This document shows, piece after piece, positions 54,801 to 64,000 of a stretch of DNA of 64,000 bases (positions are counted from its first letter, which is position 1; each line of letters begins with the position of its first letter). A program made the translations under genes and the position numbers. Below the pieces are notes generated by a model. The model saw nothing but the letters and a program-made list of their open reading frames with translations, was not told the DNA's origin and searched no databases. The stretch lies in assembly GCA_016987375.1 (NCBI GenBank), contig PJRA01000508.1, forward strand, positions 1,542,247 through 1,606,246, in the 5' to 3' direction. The DNA is from Brachionus koreanus (Eukaryota > Rotifera > Eurotatoria > Ploima > Brachionidae).

Positions 54801-57407
54801 AACATAAAAATTTATTTTTCAAATCGATAGAATCTAAAAAATAACTTTAATAAAGAATACAAACTTGAATTTTTGTATATTTTTCTAATTTAAATTCCTT
54901 TTTTTGATTCAATTTATTGAAACATTCTGGCGATAGTTTTTAATAGTTCTTTTTTTTTCTTTTTAAATGATTTAAAATAAATTCTATGAATAAATAGTTT
55001 TATGCTTGTCAAGCACGAATTTTTGCAATCAAATTTTTTAAATTCCATCAACTTTTTTAAAGCTGATTATAAGCAAATATTACAACGTTTGTTCTATTAA
55101 AAATTATATTTAGAGAGAATTCTTATTTTTGAAATTGAAAAAATTCTCTAAATAGAGTTGATAAGTTGACAATTCTTGAACCTCTTCTCAATTTAATTAT
55201 ATCGAAAATTCCAGGTACTAATAATAGTTATTTTTGACAATTAAATTATTGAATAACTTAAGATGCCTATTTTCAAGGACTTGGCCTAAAAGATGTGTTT
55301 TGTTTAGCTTAAAATACGAATTTTTCAATTTACTATTATCTCACCTGAGAAAAAGGAAATTTTTAAGTTAAAGATCCTCTATTTTTGCCTATAATGACAT
55401 AATCCAAAAAATTTTATTTTCGTTTTTTTTTCTTAAATAACTAATTAATAATTTTAATTAAAATTATGGTTATGTAATTCATTTTATTATCCTAGTTTTA
55501 GTATTTATGTGTTTGCTTTTTAAAATAAATTGAATTGGTAACATTTTTCGAATCTTTTAATTATATATTTTTTACTTTCGTTGCAAAATATCAATTGTAA
55601 TCTAATTATTAATTTCTCGAAAATTAATTTTCCTTCGAATGAAAAAAATAAATAATTCTTTAAGGAAACAATTTTAATTTTTATGATATTTTCAATTGAT
55701 TTTTTAAAAAAATCAATCGGAACTAGCTAAAATGTTACACGATGAAGTAAAGTTCAAAAACAAAATATTTATTTTTGTCATTTGAATATTTCTAACACTA
55801 TAAAAGTTAATATATAATTAATTGACATTTAAAGGATCTTGATATAAATTTTTCAAAAAAATCAGTTAATGGTTTTATCAAAAAAAAAACTTCACTAATT
55901 AAATTTTTAAAAATTTAGATAAAATATTTTGGTTATATGAAATCAAATAATTTGGCATTTCGATTATGCAATTTTTTTTTTAGAATTTAAATTTTAGATT
56001 AAATTTTTTAAAATTTAGATCAAATATATTTGACCACCCTCGAAGTTAATCATATATGGTTCAGATGAAAAATAAAGATTTTCAAAATGATATATATGAC
56101 CATGTTGAATGCATAGATGACTGGTGTTTTCAATAAATCAGGTGTAAATGATAAATGAATGAAAAAAATTGACTAAATTCGTTATCCTACTTCAAGAATT
56201 GAACACGTACTAATAATCCTTTTTTGGAATTTTCTACTTGTAAAAGAGTATGGATTACTTTATTGTACAAGTGTTAAGTTTATCTATTTTCATGTTTAAA
56301 AAAAAGAAGTAATATTTGAATTTATTGATCCTTTGTTAGAAAGAGTAATTTTTTTGTCCCTGATAATTTTTTAAGGAAATCAAAAAAAAAAAAATTAAAG
56401 CATACCAATTAAAATTTTTTTTAAAATAATTTTCTTTTCAAAAACTGTTGAATATTTTTTCTAGATTTTTCATCATTTGGTTCTTCACCTGTCTAATTGG
56501 TATATTTTGCAAAAAATTTAATTTTTTTTGAAATTTTGACACAATTAAAAAATTATTCAATTGAAAAATTTAACCCATCTCTTTATCTGGAAATTGGTTT
56601 CTGCACTAACGAAATATTCATTGCATGATACCCTTAGCTCAGAAATAATTTGATATTTAAAAGCAATTTTGACCGAAATTTGTTTTTTTGGCAAAGTAAA
56701 TTTTTTGATCCAATTTCATTTTTCAAAAAAGATCAAAACATTTAACTGCGAAATTAAATTTCAATACATTTTTAGAAATTACAATACTTTTACTAAAATT
56801 AATTATCTAAAAACAATAAAAAAAATAAATTGACAAATAAAATGAATGTTTTTTAATTTTAAAATTTAACAAAGTTTATTATTATTATTATTTTTTTTTT
56901 TATTTTGAAAGTCAAAAGTCATAAATCAAATAGACACTTCGAATACTACTAATAAACTTATTTTCTTTAAATAATAATTTTACTGTTCCTCAACACGAGT
57001 TAAATTTTTTTCAAAGTTTTAAAACAAATTTAAAAAGAAAAACAAGTATTGATTCTTCAAAATCACAAAAATAAATCGTAAAATAATCTTGTATTGCAAA
57101 TATTTTGTGTTAATACAAAAAAAGTAAAATTAAAAGCAAAAGGCTAAAAAACAACTCATGGATTCGTTCAATGCAATCATCCCACTTCCAAAATCAAGAT
57201 TTATCTAGGAGAAAGATAACAATTTAACTTAAGCCGATTATTTCCAAATTTTAAAAATAATTTAATGATTAACAAAATAAACCATCTAATAATTTATTAT
57301 AGCAAGAAAATTAAGAATTGATACAAACTGGATTCAAAAGGACGTCAATGAACTTTGCCACAAATTTAATTAGAATATAAACAAAATAAATATATGTATA
57401 ACACACT

Positions 57408-57430
57408 ATAATAATAATAATAATAAATAA
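57408..57430. repeat. (TAA)n microsatellite
   Basis: About seven ATA/TAA units in A/T-rich DNA. Confidence 0.85.
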
Positions 57431-57639
57431 CAAAAAAATGAAGATTTATAAAAAAGAAGATTTATATTGAACAATTTAATTTTTATTTGAACAAATTGAT
57501 TAAAAATCAAATTAATCATTCAATTATAATTTTTGATGTGTTAGGCAAACTATTATTAAAGTCACTAAATGCATGGTTATTACTAGAATACAGCGTCTAA
57601 AAATATCCAATATTTAAACGAATACTTTCCCAGTCTTTC

Positions 57640-58060
57640 TTGGTATAAAGGTTGATCAAAGTCTTAAACTCTCAAGTTGAAGTCATTCGTTCCAGATGCC
57701 TCGACAGGGTAGACATTGTTAAGATTTTGTCCCACAAATCTTTGAAGCTAAGCAAAAAAACTTTAACTGGAGTCTTCACAGCACTTGCTGGCTCAATCAT
57801 GTTTAGCGCTATCACGTATATCCCAAACCAACCTACAGAGGTTACAGTCCTACAAAATACATCGTTCAAATCAATTTATCTTTTACCATACGACACCCCC
57901 ATCGACACAATTTATTAGTTTTCTCGAGTTACAAAAAATTGAAAAGATCGATTCTCGCCAAACAAACCTCTTTAAAAGATATATAAAAAACAGTCTGGTC
58001 TTCATAAAAAAATTGTCTATATCTCATATCTCTCAGGACTAAATTGATGTTTTCTTTGAA
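57640..58060 (+). mobile_element. LINE reverse-transcriptase C-terminal remnant, frameshifted
   Basis: One frame reads LTGVFTALAGSIMFSAITYI, PNQPTEVTVLQN, then SIYLLPYDTPIDTIY. After a frameshift it continues EKIDSRQTNLFKRYIKNSL. This is the thumb/connector region of Jockey-type LINE proteins (L---Y-ALIRSI--Y, LQ-IQN-A-R-I--LP--T---), which precedes -LPI-ER----L. The LxxxIMFSAI segment shows decay. Neither catalytic FADD nor endonuclease is present. Dead copy. Confidence 0.7.
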
Positions 58061-60010
58061 AGCTAAAGAAATTCCTAATCCAAAACCCCTCTTTCTCGAG
58101 TCTCAAATGAACTTCTCCAATGGACTTCTAATATACTGTAATTCGTTAAATACTCATATCTTTTCTAATATTTATGCATACAATTTGAAAAAAGATTAAA
58201 AAACCTTAATTTACTTATTATTTGGACACTTTTTATTAAATTTTAATTTAAGAGCGAAAGGAGTCTTATTACTCGAAGCCATTTTAAATGATTAATAAAC
58301 TGATTAAAAAATGAAAAAAAAGGTTCATAATCATTGTATAATCAAAAAAATTTTTTTTTATTATATCAAAGTTTGATCATTTAATTTTATATCAATTTTA
58401 TTTATTAAAGAAAGAACAAAGATTTACAACATTGAAAAAAATGATCTCTACAGATTAACTCGGCGAACCACAATAGAGAAAATTCATATGAGTTAAAGTA
58501 GTTAAAATAAAAACAAAATGTCCAACATGTAACAAGATTTTCAAAGCAAAAAATGAATCAAAACACATACGAGAAGATGTAAAACAGCCAAAAATACCAT
58601 TACAACAGATTTGATTGTTTTTTTATTTTTGTGATTCATTTAATCATTTAATTCAAATAAAAATATAAATATAAAGTTATTCATATGCATACTACTGTGA
58701 ACACAATTGTACCATTTATATTTATTCAATAATTTAAAAAATTATAAATATAGATTTTTTTAAAATATTTGTTATTGATTTTAGCTAACATTATAACAAT
58801 AATAATAGTTTTTTTACGATAAAAAATTCGTTCATTTTCCTTTTAAAGCTATTCTTTGATTTTGATAATATTATATCTGGAGAAAGTCGATTCCAATTTA
58901 TAGATAATTTGTTTGGATTATGCCAATCGACCTTGCTTAAAACCAGAGTTGTTCAAAAGTCATCAGGAAAAAATCAAGTCAAATCAATATTTGTTCAATG
59001 TTGCTTTAATTTTTTGATTGATTTTTAAAAAAATTGAGCATTCTTAAATGATTTCTTCTGAGATATTCGGTGTATTTTTTATTTGGTTTTAATTTTTTTA
59101 TTCACAAAGGCATCATTTAAAATAAAAATTTTTCAATAAATTTTATCATCAAATCCATTTTTTATTTTCATAAAATAGAAAAATAGACAAGAAATAAATT
59201 TCTGAGCATTTTTTTAGAATTAAGCTAGTGATTACAAAGTTTAATTAATTTCTGAAAAATTTCTAAAATTCATCAAATAAATCAGACTTATTTATAATGA
59301 GTGATTTTAAATTTAATTTAAAGTCAAGTTTTTTTTTAACAAAAATTAAGTTTAATAATAAGTTCTTTTTTTAAAAGAAATTAAACGAAAAATTTCACAT
59401 TAAGAAAATTAAATGTATTCAGTGTAATAATTTATTACAGGCAATAATCTAAATTTAGCTTTAAATTTTGTTATTCAGGTAAAAAAAGAGCATATTTTCA
59501 TATTTTGAAATTAAAAAAAATGCAGTCGTACAAAGCTTTTTCATATTAACAATCTTCAAGTTAGCGTCACTGTAAAAACAAAGCCTAGTCTAAAGACGGC
59601 AAAGCTCTAAGCGTTCAAAGAAAACAAGCTTAATCCTAAGTCAGAAAAAAAATAAATTTAGCATAAATTTCTATACCAACAAATAATTCGCATCGCATTA
59701 GCCAATTCTTGAATTTTATTTAAAATATATATTAATTAAATAATAGAAATTAATAAATTTGGCTCTTTGAAAATTCATAATTTCTAATTTTGAGAAGCAA
59801 CCCATAAGCATATATATATATTCATTAATGCTCCTTATTTATATAATTTAGTTTCTATTCCTCCAAGGAAAATCTCATCCCAAATTTTTTCAATAAATTA
59901 TAATTTAATGATTTGTAATAATATATTTCAAAATATATTTTTTAAATTCTGAAATACTTGAAGAGCATTTTATTAGAGATTGTACTAAAGTAATTGGCAA
60001 ACTGTAAGTG
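58061..60010. other. Spacer before the uncharacterised gene
   Basis: A/T-rich DNA. The only coding-like patch is the zinc-finger-like stretch at 58501-58614. Confidence 0.4.
58501..58614 (+). pseudogene. Zinc-finger-like fragment (speculative)
   Basis: A short frame reads KTKCPTCNKIFKAKNESKHI, then REDVKQPKIPLQQI and stop. CxxC with a spaced His looks like half of a C2H2 finger, but the last ligand is missing. No flanking exon was found; it may be a scrap of a gene or retroelement. Confidence 0.25.
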
Positions 60011-60631
60011 ATGTCTGATGAAAATTATTATAAACTAATCAATATTTTCAAATCGGTGCCCGTTTTGAATATTCCCTTTTCAGCCGGGCTGGCATTGGGC
60101 GCTTTATTCAACGGGGACACAGAGATGTTCAAGCGGTCCGGCGAAATAGACCCGGTCCTGCTGTTAAATCCGCTTAAATGCTTAGGAAACTTAAGAAAAC
60201 ATATAATGGCATTTTTTCGAGACTACAGTGACGGAATATGGATCGGAAAAAAAGCTTGTGGTAATCAAATATTTGGTCTTTCTTTCTCGCCCGGATTCGA
60301 TCTTTATCAATATGCTATTCTCATTGACGGAAATTTCTATTGTCTCAAATCAGCCAACAACTACAAAGTAGAAATCAAAATCACTAAGGACCCGAATGAA
60401 ATTCAGCTTTATACATGGTATCCCTGCTCAAAGCAAAATCAAAGGTTGAACACCACGCTCAAAGAATATGCCCGATCTATGGAGTCTTTTAGCTATTCAA
60501 TGTTACCTTTAGGAACAAATCAAATTAACTCTCAATTATTTTGTAATTTAATGTTAGCTTTCGCATCCAAAATAACACCTATCAAAGCAGCCTTTGAGAT
60601 GACCTCAGCAGTAGGAACTTTTTTTGTCTAA
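60011..60631 (+). CDS. Uncharacterised intronless protein, 206 aa
   Basis: A single open frame from ATG 60011; an in-frame TAA lies just upstream, which fixes the start. Base use at 60050-60200 is markedly richer in G/C than anything nearby, unlike other exons here. Visible traits: an N-terminal hydrophobic stretch (VLNIPFSAGLALGALFNGD), a central YQYAILIDGNFYCLK strand-like block, a late LFCNLMLAFASKI with one Cys, and a small-residue tail (FEMTSAVGTFFV). The layout of an AxxIDG strand followed later by an N-x-Q/F-C segment is loosely like NlpC/P60-LRAT papain-fold proteins, but the expected catalytic His is absent. I do not assign a function. It has no signal peptide or clear TM helix. Neighbours give no clue. 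Confidence 0.7.
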   Translation: MSDENYYKLINIFKSVPVLNIPFSAGLALGALFNGDTEMFKRSGEIDPVLLLNPLKCLGNLRKHIMAFFRDYSDGIWIGKKACGNQIFGLSFSPGFDLYQYAILIDGNFYCLKSANNYKVEIKITKDPNEIQLYTWYPCSKQNQRLNTTLKEYARSMESFSYSMLPLGTNQINSQLFCNLMLAFASKITPIKAAFEMTSAVGTFFV

Positions 60632-63517
60632 ATTTCTGTTTGAGATAAAATCGAAAATTTTAAATTCTGAATCGAAATTATCTTAATTTGTTATTTATTT
60701 AATTTTTTTTCTAAGTTTTAATTCGTATTAATTTAGTTAAATGAATAGACGTTCTAAATTAGTTTCGAGAAGCCTTGACTAAGTCTAAATTTAAATATTA
60801 TATTTTTATTGTCTTTAATTCTCAAAATCTAATTATAGGCGCTAAAAAAGTTTTAATTTTGTTCTTTTGTTTTTTAATAAATTTATTTTACCTTTTATCT
60901 TTTTTTATTTCTTAATATGTCATCAATTAATTGTAAGCTAAAATCTCCCAGTTAGTGATATTTTTATAAGTTACCTAATTTAAAATCAACAAATATTTTC
61001 TCTGGTAAACAAAATATTACGTAAGTATGAATATTTTTCTTTATTTGATAAACATTCCAAATTACGAAATCAAACTATGCTTTTTTTTTATTTTAGTTTT
61101 GTGAGCGACATGACGGCTCATAATTATAATTAAAAATTATCTAGTTTTTTTTTTATTGGTTCAATTGCGGAATTGAAATTTACCACAATTAAAGTAATCT
61201 TAAAATTAGTATAAAAAATTTATTTATTGCTACTTTAATGGCAAATTTAAATTTATGATAAAATTTTTACGATCATAATCAAAAATTTTTATTTTAATTA
61301 AGTTATTCAGTAATTTCAAGTAATGAAATTTATTATCGTAAAATGTTTTGAAAATAAACTAATTAAAGTCTATTGATTAAATATTTATGAAAGTTTTGAA
61401 AATGCAGAAATTTTTTTAATATCTAATATTTATTAACTTAAAAATATATTTTTTATTTATTTATTTAATTGTATTTCTGTACCGAGCTTAAGTTCTTTCA
61501 GATAATTTATCATCAAATATATTATAGTTTCACTTAAATTATCATTCAAATTATTATTATGTATTATTAATTAAAAAAATTATCATCAAAATTTTTTTTC
61601 ACATTTAATAAAAAATTATTTAATCAAAATCAACTGAAAAAAGCAATCTTGTTTTTTTATAAGATTCCATGGATTGACAAAGAAAAAAAAAACATAAACA
61701 TCTAATGTACTTATGTGAATAGAGTAAGGGTTTGTAATGCAAAGCAAAGTTTTTAAATTTAAAATTGGTTCCTAGATCACTTTTAAGGCTAAGGAGAAAA
61801 ATGAGCATATTGTCTATAGCCCTTGGATTCAGTGGAAAAAATCAGTTTTTAAGTTATTCATTATTTGTAGAACAAAAAATTACGATAAAAATTTAATTTT
61901 GATAGAGTTTAAACAAAGCTCTTTATTTTGTTGCTTAGATTTGTAAGAAAAGTTTATGTTTGAACTTGGCTCCTTTGATTAGAGACTTGTTTAAAAATTT
62001 AAGAATTCATGAAATTTGTGTCAAAAAATATAAACATAATAGACCGAGTAGTTCTTTAGACTTCTTTTTAGATTTTTTCCATTTTTAGTAAAAACCAAAT
62101 TAAAATTGATTGTCCCTTGACTACTTTCATTAACTATTCTATACATTTATCTGACAAAAAATAATTGAATGACAAAATATTTGTTAAAATGACTATTCAT
62201 AAAGCAATAAACTCTTTTCTGACATTAGCGATAAATAAGCATCATCCCATTTAGCTAATTAAATAAGATAAAGTAATTTAAATAAATAAATAAGATAAAA
62301 GGCTCTCTTCTAATATAGATAATGGTTTAGTCAAAAAATTTGATTTTACTATTTTATCCTAAAAAAATAGCGTTGCGTACCGTCAGTGAGGACTACTACC
62401 AATTAAAAACTTGGTGTTGGCCGCTTATAGGATAAAATTTTGGAAAAAATAAATCAAAATTAATAAAAAATTTTTTTGAAATTTGTAAAAGATAATTATT
62501 TTGGTTAAAATTTCTCAAATGATCCATCAGCTAATGTCAGCTCATTAGTCTTCATCGAATGACTTGATTAAATTAAAAAAAAATTTCAATAAAATTTAAA
62601 ATTATAAATTTTAAGTAAAATATAAAACTAATAACTCTTTATTTTTTTATAATTTAATAAAAATATATTATTTGAAAAAAATGAAATTTAATTAATTAAT
62701 AAGGTGAAACAAAACTTGAGATTTAAATATTTTTCTTTTTTTTAATCTTACAATACAATTATGAAAAAGAGTAGAAAATTTTTTTTTCAAATCTCTCCAA
62801 TTTATTTTTGATCTATTTACTGAATTATTTTTACTTAAACACATTTAAGTTATTAATCAAAATTATAATATTTTTTTGTTACTTAGTTCCTGAGATCAGC
62901 AAAATAATGTTGAGTTTTAGATAATTTTTTTAATGTTAATTCATAAATAATAAAAATCGATTTAATTAAGTTGAAAGACAAAATGCCGTCTAAACAATTA
63001 AAAAATAAAAAAATTTAAATTTGAAACACAATTTTTTAAGAAATTTAAATTATGATAAAAATTTATAATAGCCGCGAGAATATTTAATTAAAATCAATTA
63101 TCACATTTTGTTTACCTAAAGAATTCATACTATTCTTTTGATGTTTTAAGTCACCTATTCGTCACATAAAACTCGTGATTAAGAGTTCGAAATAAATTAT
63201 GATTTAATGTTATTTAATTCTAAAAAAAATGCATAGAAAACACGTCTAGCTAGTTCTTTTACATTCAATGCATATAAACCAAAAATTAAAAAGTCTAGCG
63301 AATAACAAGAAACTAATTAAAATACTAATAATTTTTCTTTTTTGAAATTTTCTTGTTTTTTTTTTATCATGTTAAAATTTTGATTATTCTTCTTTGAGTT
63401 TTAAATTAAAAATTAAAGAATTATCATTTTTTTTTTAATTCAGTTGTTTAAAGTGATAAAAAATTGTCTAAAATTAAAAGTTGGAGATTAATTAAAATAT
63501 AAAAATTTTCAATCAAA
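60632..63517. other. AT-rich spacer before SNX9-like gene
   Basis: About 2.9 kb with no gene, RNA gene or recognised repeat. It includes the promoter side of the SNX9-like gene. The minus-strand open frame near 61620-61808 has no support. Confidence 0.45.
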
Positions 63518-64000
63518 ATGAGCAAAGTAATTTAAATGATGTTAAATTTTTTTATCAATGGAATTTGTTTTGTATAGGTTCGTGTTTTGTACGAATTTCA
63601 TGCCGAAGATTCGAATGAATTGACCACTTTTCTTGGAGAAGAACTTACCGTTGTCAATCCAGTAAAATCATCTCAAAAACTCAACAAAGAATAATTTAAC
63701 TTTTTTTTTTGTTTAATCCAGAATGTCTTTGAGGGTTGGATTCAGTGTCAAAACAGCCAAGGCCAACAAGGAATAGTGCCTGCAACTTATGTAGAATATT
63801 TAAATGAGGTTAAATTTTATTTTATCTAAAAAAAGATCAAATTGGGGAAATTTTTTTTAAAATAAGAGTGATGACGATATTCCACCGCCACCAGGATCAA
63901 CTTCAAATTACGGCTTTGGCACAACTACTCCTTCTTGGAACATGCCTGCACCTTCGTCTAGTTATGTAAATCAAAATTCATATGTTAATCAATATAATCC
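63518..64000 (+). CDS. SNX9-like: SNX9/18/33-family sorting nexin, N-terminus (cut by window edge)
   Basis: Four exons are visible: 63518-63526 (only M-S-K), 63578-63661, 63722-63808, 63867 to the window end; introns 51-60 nt. The first 60 residues are an SH3 domain: VRVLYEFHAEDSNELTTFLG, EELTVVNP, GWIQCQNSQGQQGIVPATYV, EYL. The ALYDF-type start, the GW and the P--YVE end are conserved. It is followed by SDDDIPPPPG and a Ser/Asn/Tyr-rich low-complexity linker, as in SNX9 between SH3 and PX. The PX and BAR domains would lie beyond the edge. SNX9 proteins bind dynamin and N-WASP through SH3 and bend membrane in clathrin-mediated endocytosis. Family choice rests on SH3 plus linker only, so another SH3-leading protein is possible. 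Confidence 0.75.

Larger units (their letters stand above)
42190..57639. other. About 15 kb without a convincing gene, upstream of protocadherin
   Basis: The longest gene-free tract of the window. From about 42.4 to 53.7 kb the sequence is visibly less homopolymeric than other spacers, although no long frame is open. From about 54 to 57.6 kb it returns to A/T-rich low complexity. It holds the repeats listed separately and one candidate secreted-protein first exon (51723). Distal regulatory DNA for the protocadherin or unannotated noncoding transcripts are possible. Nothing here proves either. Confidence 0.45.

Overview
The window looks like nuclear DNA of a small, intron-rich, strongly AT-rich invertebrate animal. 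It carries clear metazoan genes: an ERG-type potassium channel, a seven-repeat delta-type protocadherin, Smaug/SAMD4, OSTM1 and SNX9. Most introns are only about 47-62 nt, with a few long ones, and several start codons sit just behind a 3' splice-acceptor sequence. Compact introns, AT-rich spacers, RTE-type LINE debris and possible spliced-leader acceptors would suit a monogonont rotifer such as Brachionus. That placement is an inference, not a match I could test. Exon structures were built by hand from splice signals, phase and similarity to known families. Every multi-exon model given is closed in frame.

Layout. 0-6.4 kb: a possible 3' exon at the left edge, a fold-back repeat, then three minus-strand genes: Smaug (SAMD4), OSTM1 and NDUFA1. 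NDUFA1 lies only 169 nt upstream of OSTM1 in the direction of transcription. 6.9-7.3 kb: a dead RTE-type LINE fragment. 8.1-12.8 kb: two tandem plus-strand paralogues of the pentameric ligand-gated ion channel fold. Both lack the Cys-loop cysteines, a long M3-M4 loop and a visible signal peptide. 12.8-18.9 kb: spacer with a hAT-like MITE, a piggyBac-like MITE and an RTE endonuclease fragment. 18.9-26.6 kb: a complete 14-exon ERG channel gene whose fourth intron holds an assembly gap, a tRNA-derived SINE and a LINE remnant. 27.0-31.1 kb: a ZCCHC7/Air-like gene with five zinc knuckles. 31.1-38.2 kb: spacer with two more MITE copies, a small secreted-protein gene and two Tc1/mariner remnants. 38.2-42.2 kb: an intronless protocadherin. 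42.2-57.6 kb: about 15 kb without a convincing gene, containing a long hairpin-forming repeat. 57.6-64 kb: a LINE RT remnant, an unrecognised intronless gene, and the start of an SNX9-family gene cut by the window edge.

The genes do not form one pathway. They mix neuronal or membrane genes (ERG, the channel-like pair, protocadherin) with housekeeping genes: mRNA translational control (Smaug), nuclear RNA surveillance (ZCCHC7), complex I (NDUFA1), lysosome (OSTM1) and endocytosis (SNX9). The most unusual content is the atypical ligand-gated channel pair, the recurrent acceptor-before-ATG signature, and the 44.2-45.2 kb hairpin and duplication.
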